Shown here piece by piece: positions 46,303-59,484 of a stretch of 62,000 nucleotides of DNA. The translations under genes and the position numbers were made by a program. Positions within the stretch are counted from its first letter, which is position 1; each line of letters starts with the position of its first letter. The notes beneath the pieces are model-generated. The model made no database searches, was not told the DNA's origin, and saw only the letters and a program-made list of their open reading frames with translations. The DNA comes from Chrysomallon squamiferum (Eukaryota > Mollusca > Gastropoda > Neomphalida > Peltospiridae), in NCBI GenBank assembly GCA_012295275.1, contig CM022665.1:42786152-42848151 (forward strand), in the 5' to 3' direction.

Positions 46303-48085
46303 ATCTTTTCTCTCTGTAGCAATGTGATTGGTTAACAGTAACATTATCTTCTCTCTCTCTACCCTCTGTAACAATGTGATTGGTTAACAGTAACATTATC
46401 TTCTCTCTCTCTACCCTCTGTAGCAATGTGATTGGTTAACAGTAACATTATCTTCTCTCTCTCTCTCTCTGTAACAATGTGATTGGTTAACAGTCTCTGT
46501 AGCAATGTGATTGGTTAACAGTAACATCTTCTTTCTCTCTACCCTCTGTAGCAATGTGATTGGTTAACAGTAACATTTCTTCTCTCTCTCAATGTGATTG
46601 GTTCTCATTACCCTATGTAGCAATGTGATTGGTTAACTGTAACATTATCTTCTCTCTCTCTACCCTCTGTATCAATGTGATTGGTTAACAGTAACATTAT
46701 CTTCTCTCTCTCTACCCTCTGTAGCAATGTGATTGGTTAACAGTAACATTATCTTCTCTCTCTCTACCCTCTGTAACAATGTGATTGGTTAACAGTAACA
46801 TTATCTTCTCTCACTCTACCCTCTGTATCAATGTGATTGGTTAACAGTAACATTATCTTCTCTCTCTCTACCCTCTGTAGCAATGTGATTGGTTAACAGT
46901 AACATTATCTTCTCTCTCTCTACCCTCTGTAGCAATGTGATTGGTTAACAGTAACAATGTAGCAATGTGATTGGTTCTACCCTCTGTAACAATTATTGGT
47001 TAACAGTAACAACATTCTCTCTCTCTCTCTATCTCTCCTCTGTAGCAATGTGATTGGTTAACAGTAACATATATCTCTCTCTCTCTGATTGGTTAACAGT
47101 AACATTATCTTCTCTCTCTCTACCCTCTGTATCAATGTGTGATTGGTTAACAGTAACATTATCTTCTCTCTCTTAACATTGGTTAACAGTAACATTATCT
47201 TCTCTCTCTCTACCCTCTGTAAAGTAACAATGTGAATGTGATTGGTTAACTGTAACATTATCTTCTTCTCTACCCTCTCTCCCTCTACCCTCTGTAGCAA
47301 TGTGATTGGTTAACAGTAACATTATCTTCTCTCTCTCTACCCTCTGTAGCAATGTGATTGGTTAACAGTAACATTATCTTCTCTCTCTCTACCCTCTGTA
47401 GCAATGTGATTGGTTAACAGTAACATTATCTTCTCTCTCTTCCCTCTGTAGCAATGTGATTGGTTAACAGTAACATTCTCTCTAACATTATCTTCTCTCT
47501 CTCTACCCTCTGTAGCAATGTGATTGGTTAACAGTAACATTATCTTCTCTCTCTGTAACAATGTGATTGGTTAACAGTAACATTATCTTCTCTCTCTCAA
47601 TGTGATTGGTTAACAGTAACATTATCTTCTCTCTCTACCCTCTGTAGCAATGTGATTGGTTAACAGTAACATTATCTCTCTCTCTCCCCTGTAGCAATGT
47701 GATTGGTTGTAACAATGTAGCAATGTGATTGGTTAACAGTAACATTATCTTCTCTCTCTCTACCCTCTGTAGCAATGTGATTGGTTAACAGTAACATTAT
47801 CTTCTCTCTCTCTACCCTCTGTAGCAATGTGATTGGTTAACAGTAACATTATCTTCTCTCTCTCTACCCTCTGTAGCAATGTGATTGGTTAACAGTAACA
47901 TTATCTTCTCTCTCTCTACCCTCTGTAGCAATGTGATTGGTTAACTGTAACCGTTTAGTATTATCTCTCTCTCTACCCTCTGTAGCAATGTGATTGGATT
48001 GGTTATTAGCAATGTGATTGGTTAACTGTAACATTATCTTCTCTCTCTCTACCCTCTGTAGCAATGTGATTGGTTAACTGTAACC
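46303..48085. repeat. 1.8-kb array of a 52-bp unit, about 35 copies
   Basis: The unit is CAATGTGATTGGTTAACAGT, then AACATTATCTT, a CT-rich tract and ACCCTCTGTAG. Full 52-bp units alternate with many truncated ones of about 25-45 bp, cut mainly in the CT-rich part. Several units have AACTGTAAC or ATCAATGTG variants. The right edge carries CCGTTTAGTATT twice (47950-47962 and 48084-48096). Each unit holds ATTGG (inverted CCAAT), GGTTAAC and a pyrimidine tract ending in TGTAG. On the minus strand the frames through it give Arg/Glu- and Asn-rich ORFs that are products of the repeat. Confidence 0.95.
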
Positions 48086-48096
48086 GTTTAGTATTC

Positions 48097-48256
48097 ATGT
48101 ATCACTGAGATGAACTTCCTATTTTCTTCATGAATTTTCAAAATCATCTGATAATTACAAATCTTACAAATTCAAATTTGAAAATAAATCATAAACCAAT
48201 TGTGGACAATTTTAAGTCGAAAAAAATAAAATAGTAATAATGAAATGAAATATTAA

Positions 48257-48290
<34 letters not shown>

Positions 48291-49543
48291 TAAAAGCAAC
48301 TGATCTTTCATAATTTGGTTTCATGAAATATCTTTTACTATTTATGTTTTAAAAAAATTGTGATAATTTTCTCTTGTACTTTCAGTGTCACACGTATTTA
48401 ATGAACTAAAACAACATTTGACATGGTCGACAAAATCTGCAATCAGCAGAATTCTTGTGTTCTATTTCATAAATCAGTATAAAGCAGGAGATGTACAGTA
48501 CATGAAAACCTGACATGTGAAGCAAGATCTGTTGAGTGTTTGTAATTCCATCATAAATGAGTGGGAAGGTGGCTGTATATTGGCTTACACAGTCATCTGG
48601 GTTAATTTCTGTATGAGACCAATGTTTTACATCTGAAAAATGTAAATAAGTACCAGTGTATATAATTCAAGGACATTAATCAGTTCCAGATTTGCATCAT
48701 TATGAACAGAAAATGATACTTCTGATTTTTTGAAATGATCTGCCTGATGACACCCAGAAATTGTATTATAAATAAATGAAGAAACAATATCCCAGTATAT
48801 TCTAATACTTAACAGTTACTGGGCTGTCAAACACATTATTTTTTGGCAATATTAATACAACACATTAAATGTAATGTTACGCAAGTTATTTTTTTCAGTC
48901 AACTGATTTGTATTAGATGAAAATGAAAAGTCTACACAGCAGCCTTCGATGAATCAGCTGTAGGGAACTGGTTGGAATGGAAAATAAACCATTATACCGT
49001 ATACATCACTGGTTATCAGTCACAGTCTGGGACAAAACACCTTCCAAACTGCAAGGCCCCCATATCTAACATAATAAAACATTTTTTGAATGTACCTATA
49101 GATTAGATATGAATATTGAAATATGTTTTACAAGATCCTGTAATAAACGTAAGTGCTGATCAAACACCAATTTCAGATTTCTGCATTTCCAGCAAATCAA
49201 ACAACTCCTCCTGCAGCAAATGTCAATAGCAAGGGTTTATCTGCTAAATCTGTCTTGCAATAACTATCTGTTTATATCAAAAATGACAGTGAAGAAAGCT
49301 ATTGTAGTCAATGTATGGCACATTAAATTGCTCTAAGGATGAATCCTTTCCTATTAAGAACTAGATGTTTTGTGGCTTTAATTGTAACTGTTATGAAAGG
49401 CTTTGAGAAATCAAGTAAACGTTGTTTCAGTTCAGTGATAAACTGCATATACAAGATTAGACAGGAAAAATGAATTAGTAAACAAAAGAAAAATCAATAA
49501 ATAAATAAATAAATAAATGCACTGCTTTTGACCAAAAAATATG

Positions 49544-49574
<31 letters not shown>

Positions 49575-50335
49575 TAATAATTAAAAAAGGTAAACAGATT
49601 TTAAATAATATTTTCCAATAATTAGTTTTAAATAATAAATAATCTTCAGTTCTGGAAGAGTAAGTATATTTCTGCTATTGTAATGCAAAAACAAATGGGT
49701 CACAGTGACCAAAAACTGAAGCACCATACGTTTTTGACCTCCTGCACTGAGCAGTGCAAAATTACTTGAAATCACAAGACTTCCCTTTTGGTGCTCAGCA
49801 GTGCATGGAAAGTATGGCAACAAGTAGAAAACATTGTTACTCTGCATCCACTAGATGTTTGTAAACTGCTGTTACTTGGTCAACTATTCAACAAAAAGGG
49901 GAAACCACATAATTATAATACACAATCTACCAACATTACAAAGAGTCTACAAAATTTTGTGCATTACTTCAATTAACTTCCAAGGCCAGTCATTAAATTA
50001 ACCAGTGTACACAATGAGAGCCAAGATCTCAAATTACAGTATCAGATTTCACGGTTCTTTTTAAGTGAACAGATGTACACACATTGTTTTCTGTGTAATG
50101 TTCTAAAATGTTTTTATTGTAGTGGTTTTTATGATCTTCTGTAAATACTGCGTTGCTTTAGATCTGTGACATTTACCCAAGATGTTTTAAAAAGATTTCA
50201 AAAATAAATGCATTTGTGGTACAAACAGTCAATTTGTGTACAAGTGTGTGCCAGTATCTGCATAAATTACATTATGCATTCATTTGAGCTTATTGGTATT
50301 ATGTGCACAAAAACTGTGAATCAGATGGAGATAGG
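48097..50335. other. Non-coding stretch
   Basis: Unique AT-rich sequence with (TAA)n at 48259-48290 and 49544-49576 and (AAAT)n at 49495-49518. A short perfect inverted repeat TGCACTGAGCAGTGCA lies at 49743-49758. No gene recognised. Confidence 0.6.
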
Positions 50336-50337
50336 TC

Positions 50338-50373
50338 ACGTGTGTGTGTGTGTGTGTGAGTGTGAATGTGTGG

Positions 50374-50418
<45 letters not shown>
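50338..50418. repeat. (TG)n microsatellite
   Basis: A long TG array with a few GA/GG interruptions near 50358-50380. Confidence 0.95.
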
Positions 50419-50420
<2 letters not shown>

Positions 50421-53400
50421 ATTTTAGATCTATTTTGAAATCTGCATAAATAAGGATGGTATTTGTGGCAAGTGATAAATTTATTTCACTTATGCCATCA
50501 TACATACATATATACATATGAATATGTATGCAAGTGTGTGTGCTTATGTGCATGCGTGTGCAAAATGGCTGAAACTGATTATAGCCAGTTGGTAACTGCC
50601 ACATCACCATTCATCTGTTGTCGTATCAGTGTGGTCATGCACTGTTGATTCAATCAGTAAAGACAGAATCCATACAATGATTAAACAGATTCATATATTT
50701 ACTTTCCATGAACAAAAGTGAATTCTGTTTTGACAATTTTTGTCTTATTAGTATATTTGTTTTATTTATTTATTTATTTTTTTTTTTTTTTTTTTTGACT
50801 GGCTTTTTATCAGAATTACTATATTAAAGGCTAGTAAAATAGTTTATGAGTTACGAAAATAAATGTTCAATGCAAAATGAAGGAATAAACATATATTTAT
50901 AATATTAGATCATTATCTTTTTCTACCCCTTGGTAAAATACAAATTTTTCACTTTTCTTTTCAAGATTTTCATGATATAATCATTTACCAATGGTACCAA
51001 TAAAATAAACTTTGCTGTTGAAACCACAGAGATCTAATGAAACACATGAACTCTCTGAAAGCAGTCCCTGAACCATTCTTCTACCATTTCTTGACCATTC
51101 ACCTTATAGATAATGCCAATGTATATTAAGCAAAATTAATCACTAAAAATTCAGGTAATTCTAATCTAATCTCATCGATTTGTAGCACTTCAACAAAATA
51201 AGTCAGAAACCATTTTCAAATAACGATGGCAACAACCTTGATCTTCAAAAAATTACACAACTGCATTCATCCAAATGAAATTTTTGGTAACTAATATTTG
51301 ATAAAGTAATGTATTTGTTAAATTTTTAGAAAAATATCAAAAGTCTCTGAAAAAAAGCAATGTCCTTGTGGTTGAAAAAGTTATGCAGAAAGTTATTTTT
51401 TTTATACAGAAAAGAAAAACCACAGTACAATGAAATGTATTCTTAGAGAAATGGCCTGAAATCAATGTTCTATTTTTAACATGAGGAACCTTGAAGAAAT
51501 TGATCTGGCATGTTATCTAATCTGCAGAAAATCATTTAACATTTATGATGAATGGCTAGAAATGAAATTCATAAAGCAATGCTATTTTGTAATAGTAACT
51601 GTGACATCTTCAGTTTTTTTATTCTAAAGAAACCAATAAATATAAAACAATATAAATTCAGTTTCATTCGCTCTTTCAGTCCATAAAAAACTAAATATGA
51701 GCAGACAAAAGCAATCAGATCAAAAAAATTTAGAAATTGGGGTAGGATATTTATACATTTAATTATTAAATTATATTACCCATTTTCTGGTCATCAAATA
51801 GATCTTTTCTACAAATATTAATTACAGGTACTGAAATCCGGAAAGATCAGAAAATTGGAAGATTTTTCCCGGAGCTATTTTCATAGTTGAGGCTCATGTG
51901 TGTCGTCCTCACCAGACCAGAACTACTCTTTCAAGCCTTGTGGTGTTCATTCACTCACCACACACTGTTTATGTGTCAAGTCACTACAGTTGTGTATCAT
52001 CAATTTTCTTTCAGTTTTCAATTTTAAAATGTTTATGGCTAATGAATTACGTATTTAGATGCCTTGATACCAGAAAACCAGAAAATCCCAAAATCCGAAA
52101 TGCCTCAAGCCCTAACAAGGAGTGCTGATAATTGGTCCAGTACATGTATAACTTTATAAGGTTTTTTTTTACTTCTTTTTTTTTTTAATAACAATATTTC
52201 ATTTGTTTATGGTTTGTACTATAACTTCATAAACACATTATTTTTTATCTTTGAAAATTTTACAAAATAAATTAATAAGTGACTATTCTTTTTGTTCTTA
52301 AAACAAATAAGAATATAAAACAAGAATTCCAGTCTGAAAATTTCAAGAGGAAATCCATATTTTCACCTGAAGGTTATAATTTACACCAAGAAGATCTATC
52401 ATAATTGACAATAAAATTTCCAGATTAACAACTGTGTCAAAAGACACTGTGACAAACCATCACAAAACCATATTTACACATTTGTATCAAAACTTACACC
52501 TGATGACAAACTCAACTGATTTTGTTTTCAATATTTTTTTAATAATAACTCATCATATTACAACATCAGCTTTTAAGAATTCTTTAATTTTCTTGCATAA
52601 TGATATGCCTGAAGAAATTATGGCGTATTTGCAGCAAGAGATCTCATATACAACTTTTAAGAATGCATGATCTTTGATGTTTGCACATCAAGTTTATATG
52701 GAATGGGAAATTGGTCACACAAGACACACCAAGGTAAATCGATTCTTGACCTGTTACACACTTCAAGGTGATTGCACTAACTTCTGGACAACTGTCAGCT
52801 CCTGCAATAGATTGTTTTGTCACCTAGAACTCTCTTGTTTTAGAACTGCTTACTTCTGCATCTGTCTGGATGTGTTCATGCATTAAACAGGGAATTTGCA
52901 AATATGCTCTTGATGCAGTGTTTGCCTGAAAATGCCACAGAATATATTTGCATTTTGGGTGGAAGTCTTCACTTACTCCTAACATTTCACCTGACTCATT
53001 CAGGAAAAAACTACAAAGTATAATGTCATGATTAATAATTAAAATAATATTGTATCTTGTTATTAAGAGGATACAATACACCTTCCTTTTAATCTATCTT
53101 TGTTTTGTTTTTTCTCTTCAAAAATCTTTGATGAAGGCCAAAAAAATAACTATTTGATTTACAGCTATTTTAACCCCTGCATGTAGATCATATGGTAATG
53201 TAATGCAATCAGATTAACACCTCTATAAAAACAGAGTTAAAAATTCAAGTCATGCTGTAACTGCAAGTTAGATAAACAAACTGGTTAATGCACAGGGCTG
53301 ACAGTACTTAATGCAATGAACCATCAACTCAGCATTTTCACCTAACACAAATGACAAAGCATTCCATTCCTGTGTCCTTTAACTACTATTGACTTAGTTC

Positions 53401-55225
53401 CTTTGGACAAATTACCTGCTTGGTAAAATGCACACTTCTCTTTTCTACATTATAACATTAACCTTGACCTTAAGTGACCCTGAAGTTAAAGATCCTTTTT
53501 ACTGTCAAGAGCACTCCTTCTTTTTTTCTTTCTTTGTTTTTTTATGTGATTCTGCACAGAATTATGTGAAAATCTGTAATTATAGTTGGAGAAAATGAGA
53601 CTTGGTTTAATCTTAAACCATAAATTTGACCTTGTTCAAACAACTTTCCTATTATTAGACATAACCGTGACCTCTGAACAAGACATATCTTTTATATAAA
53701 TTATGGTAGCAAAATCTAATACAGTACTTTGACCTTCTTTTTTTTCCCCATTTATGATGTGGTTGTTGTTAAAATTAATTTAAAAAAAAATTAAATATTC
53801 TTCTGAAGTGTCCTTGAAAAGATGTATTACAAAATAAAAATTTTACATTTTTTATAATCATTTGTTTTGAACAAAGAAATTCTGACTGACAGTCTGGTTT
53901 GTTATTTGTCCACTTTTCCATATTTCTTTGGTAAAAATTTAATTTCTTTTGGAGCCAAATGCAATCTTGGATTTATGCTTTATATGCACATTTCATTTGT
54001 ATGGAAACAAAATTAATTTTTCTGATTATAAGGGTGGGTTTTTTTGGGAGTACACAGGATCAAAAATAAATTCCATATGTTACCCAGAGTTGTTTCCCAT
54101 GATTTAACAAAAATGATTCAACAGCTTTTGAAAATAATTTTATAAACAACAATTTTCTTAAGCAGTGGAAAAAAATGTTATTTGACTGATTTACTGCATT
54201 TAAGTGTACAAAAATAAATTCAACATGAAGGTACATTCATCGTTTATTAACCTTCAGAATCCATTGTTCATACGGACAAATTAGTCAAGGACATTTGATC
54301 AAAATCACATGCATTACAAAGAATTGCATTTAATATAACATTAAATTAGATGCATGCTGTTGTAGGTAATTAAAGCTGTTTTTAAAATTTTATTTTATAT
54401 TTGTCATTGCAAGGTGCATATGGTTCAGGGCTACATTTTCACATCATGACCTAGATTTACAAGTACATGCAGAAAAAGTAGTTCTCTTATGAAATTAAGT
54501 GCTTGGGCTTGCTTTTTTTTTAATTAGCAAAATAAACTTCCATTATTGTTAACTTGTAATTTTATTTTAATTTTTTTTAATTTTTTAAAAAAAAATTTTA
54601 ATATTAAGTATCAGAAGAGAAAAATGTCCTGGTCCTCCATTTTGAAATGATCCACAACCTCTCATGCTACATTTTAACAAAGAAACCACACCCTCGCTTT
54701 ATCAATTAGTTAAAAAGAAATTCAAATATGAAATTTGTTGTGAAATTTATTACTGTCATTATTATACTTAATTATTATAAATTGTGTGACAATTTTTTTT
54801 TTTTTTTTTTTTTTAAATTGCTTATATCATTTATATTTTTGCCTAATATCCCAATAATAATTTGTTTTAAAATTCAAATTTGAAATCCAAGCACATGTAC
54901 TGTGGACATTACTGTACATTTGCTTATCAGTCCCACCTCCCTCTTTATTTGCCAAGTATCCCATAAACAATCTGGCAGCTTTAATGAACATGAAAAACCA
55001 AATTATTAATTTTTGGCAATTTATGGGACTGAAAAAATGAATTATAAATAAATATATTTAAAAGAAAAAAAGGAAAAGTCTGATTTTCCTCAACCTTTTT
55101 TTTTTTTTGCCCATAAGAAAATGATATTAACTCAATAATCATCAATTCGGCCATTGTAACTACAAGGTCTTCATTTTTGCTGATTTTTACGTAGTTATTT
55201 GGTAGGAACTAGTCTATCTAGAAAG
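50419..55225. other. Non-coding stretch
   Basis: About 4.8 kb of mainly unique AT-rich sequence with (TTTA)n/poly-T at 50761-50796 and T-runs at 52186-52197 and 54790-54814. Open frames such as 51898-52128, 52434-52670 and 52824-53081 are short and unrecognised. CpG is very rare here, in contrast to the next segment. Confidence 0.55.
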
Positions 55226-55677
55226 TACAAACTTTGCGCCTCAATGGGCTATGACGTGGGATTGAAAATATCTTTGTTTCTTTTACAAGCTGTCCTTTTG
55301 ATCACAAAATATCTTGGTCATCAAAAAATAATCTAATTTTTAATTTTAGAACTTACTTTTTGGATATAGGCATTTCTTCGAAATTTGGTATCCTCTCTTA
55401 TAATCCACAATGACTCAGCTATGAGCAGCAGTAGTGTATCTTTAAATGTCAATGCAGCACAACGCTACTTCAACATATTTAACTGAACTGACAGAAATCA
55501 GTAGTAAAATATGTCTAAAATCCTATAAAATAGTTGTCACAGATACGTCTTCGAAGCAAGTTGATAAACACAACGACAATGACCTATTTATAAACATAAT
55601 GATCCATGCGACGAAACAGTACACAGAAATCGTCGGTATGACGTAGACTACATGTACGTCGGTACCCAAGTCGAGGT

Positions 55678-55693
55678 AGGTCAGGTCGGGTCA
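55678..55693 (+). promoter_or_regulatory. DR4-like nuclear-receptor element
   Basis: AGGTCA, four bases (GGTC), then GGGTCA form a direct repeat of two hormone-response half-sites. DR4 is the arrangement bound by TR/LXR-type receptors. A CRE-like TGACGTAG lies just left, at about 55639. Short motifs occur by chance, so this is only suggestive. Confidence 0.3.
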
Positions 55694-55880
55694 TGTGTAA
55701 AAATAGGTTTATCCAAGTTGGTTTCAATACGGAAAAAATGATTTAAGCATTTATGCAAAACATTTGATTTTTAATTAGCAACAAGATGAAAAGTTTTCCT
55801 GCTTTAATATATTTTTTTTCACTAATAAATACTTTTTCTTTCATCAAATAATATTTTTAAAAGGCAAAACAATTTTGACT

Positions 55881-55893
55881 CAAAGATGGCGCC
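55881..55893 (+). promoter_or_regulatory. YY1-like site
   Basis: CAAAGATGGCGCC matches the YY1 core AAxATGGCG found near start sites of many animal housekeeping genes. It sits in the CpG-richer segment. No transcript start can be shown. Confidence 0.3.
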
Positions 55894-56854
55894 GGTCAAC
55901 GTATGCTGTTGGTAAATTCCTCCTAACCTGATTATGATGCAATTACAGCCGAAACTAGAATAGCATGATGCAATACCTGATTCTGACCTTGTACCTATAA
56001 AAGTTTTCATCATTTGGGCGAAAACATCTAAAATGTTAAATAAAGGTTGTGATCATGATAACTCCCAGATAACTTTGTCATTTGCTGACAGAGAACAGTG
56101 TTGTTGAAAGAGCAGATATGTCACAGCTTTCGTAACACTCTTGAACTTAAAGCGCTGAACTAAATACGTATTTGTGTTTAATACGTTTTAAATTTATAAT
56201 AATTACATTTAAACGAAATAACGTTATATGATGAAGTAATCGAAATTGTTTATTATTTAGCATTTTCTTGAGCAAAGCACTTTGTATGAGCAACCAAACG
56301 GTATCGACTATTTCAGAAATAAATAATTTAACTCATCATCTGGAACAGAATAAATTTGGATTTTATCTACATGTAATAATTATCATCATTATCATCATCA
56401 TAAAAATATAAATAATACTGTTTTCCTTTACTTTTGAAAATTAGTTTGAATGCGAACGCATTATAGAATTTTAAACATTTATTTAGACTCATTTATTTTA
56501 TTATTATTTACATGCGTTTATTATTATTATTACTATGGAGGACATCATGTGAATATTTATCATATGAATACTGTAGTTATGATGTCTCCATTACAAGCTA
56601 ATACAGTTTGATCAGTGGCTATTTCCCGTTACAGCTAATGCTCCAAAACTGATTCGTCACAGGCCGTAGTCCTAGCTGAAATCTATTTGATGGAAATAAT
56701 GAACATAAAAGGTGCTTTTCTACTAATCCATGAGAGAAATCGTTTGGTATGTTGACTCTGTTCGCCATCAACCTTTATTATTATTTAAGTGGGGGTTTTT
56801 TTGTATGTTTTTTTGTTTTTTGTTTTTTTAAATTTTAAATGCATGAATTAAAAA

Positions 56855-56855
<1 letters not shown>

Positions 56856-56925
<70 letters not shown>

Positions 56926-56930
56926 CATTA
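56856..56930. repeat. (ACT)n(AAT)n compound microsatellite
   Basis: About 13 ACT units change without a gap to about 10 AAT units. Confidence 0.95.
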
Positions 56931-57477
56931 ATAATAAATAAATAGCTATTTCCATCAATAACCAATGTTCCGCGATGAAATATGCAGTCAGTGAGATAGT
57001 TTAGTTTAAAAATCGAATGGTGTGGTTGCAGTGTATTTTATCATAACTTATCTTAAAATAAGCAATCATTTATTCATTTTCTGTTCTTCTAATTATTATT
57101 AAAATTAGTAGTAGTAGTAGTAATAGTACATCGGTGATGGTGATGGCAATCTTTTCAAATGGTAATTTTTCATTATCACTCTTTATTCTTTTGTTTGTTT
57201 GTTTGTTTTTCTGTTTTTATCATTCCTGTCTTTCTCACCGAGCTCTTATTTTTATCTCGTAGTTCACTCTGAAATGCGTAATATGTCCGCATTTTTGGCG
57301 CGGTGTATTGTAATGAATGTTTTCTGGATGCTGTATCAAAGTTCGTACTAATAAACGATTCCGAAAATGCAGGTCCGTACATGCCGTTTACAATAAAATA
57401 TAGTGAACACTCGAGTATGGAAACAAATGCTTTAGTATGCAACTGCAAAAATATTTTTCTTAATTATTTTTAATAGT

Positions 57478-57504
57478 CTTCTTCTTTTCTTCTTCTTCTT
57501 CTTC

Positions 57505-57539
<35 letters not shown>

Positions 57540-57570
57540 GTTGTTGTTTTTGTTGTTGTTGTTGTTTATT
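57478..57570. repeat. (TTC)n(TTA)n(TTG)n compound microsatellite
   Basis: TTC units, then TTA units, then TTG units, in direct succession. Confidence 0.9.
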
Positions 57571-57756
57571 TATTCATTGTCAACCCTAGTAAATATAAAG
57601 GTAACTCTGAAATAGCATTCACGTTGAATCCTTTGCAATGACCACTTCTTAAATATTGTAAAGCTAGGGATGATTTAACTTTGTGTACATAATAGGAAAA
57701 TAACTTGTCAGTCCAGTAATGTCTGTTGTAATACACTTTATCTTTAATATCTCTAT

Positions 57757-57966
57757 ATGTCATATATTTTTATACGTTCCAGAAAGCTGAGGAAAAAGAA
57801 AGAACGTAATAGCTATTTCAAATTTCTATACGTAGACTTATTTCAGAGTTATTCCCTCAGATCAATAAGAGGTCGCATCAGAAATAACAAAGGTTGCGAC
57901 CGAATTATGTACTTGTTCGCCAAACCCGAAAGTTTAACAGATTTAACCAACCGCATCCACAAATAA
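57757..57966 (+). other. Unrecognised 69-codon open frame in CpG-richer DNA
   Basis: Translation is basic at first (RSRKLRKKKERN) and then mixed (FAKPESLTDLTNRIHK). No domain recognised, no splice sites of note. It may be a transposon fragment or chance. Confidence 0.15.
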
Positions 57967-58045
57967 TTAATGGAGGCGTGTCAGAAAAACCCAACTGAAA
58001 CAGTCCTTCGCGAAGATCGTAAACAAGGATGTTTATAAACGCTTG

Positions 58046-58215
58046 TTTCACAGAACGACTAGCCCGGAGCGGTTTTATTGGCCCGGTGATTCACAACGCG
58101 GTCGATATTAATGTAAGTGTGACAAGCAAGTTTTAACGCGCGCTTCACAGAGCGACTCAACAGACTGGTTTTATTACTAGACTGATTCACATTTCGGTCG
58201 ATAGTTACTACTAGT
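58046..58215. repeat. ~97-bp diverged tandem pair, CpG-rich
   Basis: Two units start TTTCACAGAACGACT (58046) and CTTCACAGAGCGACT (58142). Both continue with GGTTTTATT, (A/T)GATTCACA and CGGTCGATA. They differ at roughly a quarter of positions but keep their CpGs in register. Confidence 0.7.
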
Positions 58216-58337
58216 CCTAGAAAGCTTTGCCGTGGTGACACTCGATTACGCTCTCTCTTTTCATTGTTATACAAAACTGTTTTAATTTTATTTGTTTTGT
58301 TTTGTTCGTTATTGTGTTTAATATGCACCAATTAAAT

Positions 58338-58358
58338 ACTACTTCTACTACTACTACA

Positions 58359-58416
<58 letters not shown>

Positions 58417-58430
58417 TAATTAATTAATTA
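58338..58430. repeat. (ACT)n(AAT)n(TAAT)n compound microsatellite
   Basis: A short ACT run, then about 16 AAT units from 58361, then TTAA/TAAT repeats. Confidence 0.9.
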
Positions 58431-58537
58431 ATAGCTATTTCCGGTGCCCTGCGTTGAAATCTGTTGTCTATGAGAAGCAAATTAATATTTACCTGTAACT
58501 TATTTTAACATTTTGCAACGTATTCGTTTCCTATTAA

Positions 58538-58538
<1 letters not shown>

Positions 58539-58614
<76 letters not shown>

Positions 58615-58620
58615 GTTATT
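58539..58620. repeat. (ATT)n(ATTT)n compound microsatellite
   Basis: About 17 ATT units followed by about 7 ATTT units. Confidence 0.95.
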
Positions 58621-58789
58621 TATTATTTTATATATATGTATTTTAAATACATAAATGAATAAATAAATGAATGATGGTAATGGTAATAATAATAGTAGTA
58701 GCAGTACAACAATAATAATGGAAGAAATGATAACAATTTTGGCTAATAAATCAATGCTTTTGAAAATCTTTTTGAATCAATAAAAACAC

Positions 58790-58825
<36 letters not shown>
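58790..58825. repeat. (TAA)n microsatellite
   Basis: About 11 uninterrupted TAA units followed by CGTCATCGTCATTG. Confidence 0.9.
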
Positions 58826-59201
58826 CGTCATCGTCATTGACATCGTCGCTACAATAATCATCATAAATGTATTTGTGTTTTATACATTTTAAACTGTGCC
58901 AAAAACCGGTGAAAGATAAAATAATTATATTTTCTAAAATACAAACAACAGATTTCACGTTTACAATCATTATTTAAACTGAATAAAGGGATTCATGTTG
59001 TTCCCAAATGAATAAAAGAAATAATATGTGCCTGATGTTTCAAAAGTCTGATATTTCAAAATAATAAATATACTATCATTATTTCATACATAACACATAA
59101 ATAATAAATATAAAACAACACGTTGCCTATTTGCTGATCTTACTGTTACATTAAATTACCTAAGAGTACTGAGAATTCATCATTAAAACCTAGCTTATAT
59201 G

Positions 59202-59210
59202 TTGTTGTTG

Positions 59211-59272
<62 letters not shown>
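59202..59272. repeat. (TTG)n(TTA)n compound microsatellite
   Basis: Four TTG units change directly to about 18 TTA units. The poly-Leu frame over it is not a protein. Confidence 0.95.
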
Positions 59273-59484
59273 TACACGCTCCTGTTTTCATGTTAAAGAA
59301 ACGACAGGCGCTCAAACTAGTTTATGGTTGTTGGGGGCTAGGTATATTATTATTCTACATCGTTACCGAGTACCTTTAATGACTGTGGAAGTCTCGGTCA
59401 TATCTTGACTCTTGTCCTCTTTATCAGAGTGAATTAATCGAGACTTGTATACCAGTGGTGCAACATCGAGAAACGAGGTTAACA
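59273..59484 (+). other. Probable TRNT1 promoter/5'UTR exon
   Basis: Between the trinucleotide array and a strong donor at 59485 (ACA|GTAAGT) lies about 210 bp of balanced, CpG-containing sequence. It has no long frame that joins the coding exon. The next exon begins 14 bases before its ATG at an acceptor (ACAACAG, ending 60201), so a non-coding first exon must exist upstream, and this donor is the best candidate. The transcription start is not determined. Confidence 0.4.

Larger units (their letters stand above)
55226..58260. promoter_or_regulatory. CpG-richer segment upstream of TRNT1
   Basis: CpG dinucleotides, scarce over the preceding 55 kb, become frequent here, especially at 55230-55260, 55540-55720, 55880-55915, 57230-57420 and 57760-58260. 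In animals with gene-body methylation, unmethylated promoters keep CpG while surrounding DNA loses it, so this suggests a regulatory or promoter zone. It could serve TRNT1 on the plus strand and the 5' end of the bHLH-PAS gene on the minus strand, in a divergent layout. That is an inference from composition and position. No TATA box or start site can be fixed. Confidence 0.4.

Noticed and set aside
46303-48085. CRISPR-like regular array
   Set aside because: Units are contiguous tandem copies with truncations and no unique spacers, and the DNA is eukaryotic. The same applies to the 5.3, 26.3, 32.4 and 42.8 kb arrays.
55446-55646. 66-codon plus ORF in the CpG-richer zone
   Set aside because: No recognisable domain, no splice context, and of a length expected by chance once CpG and GC rise.
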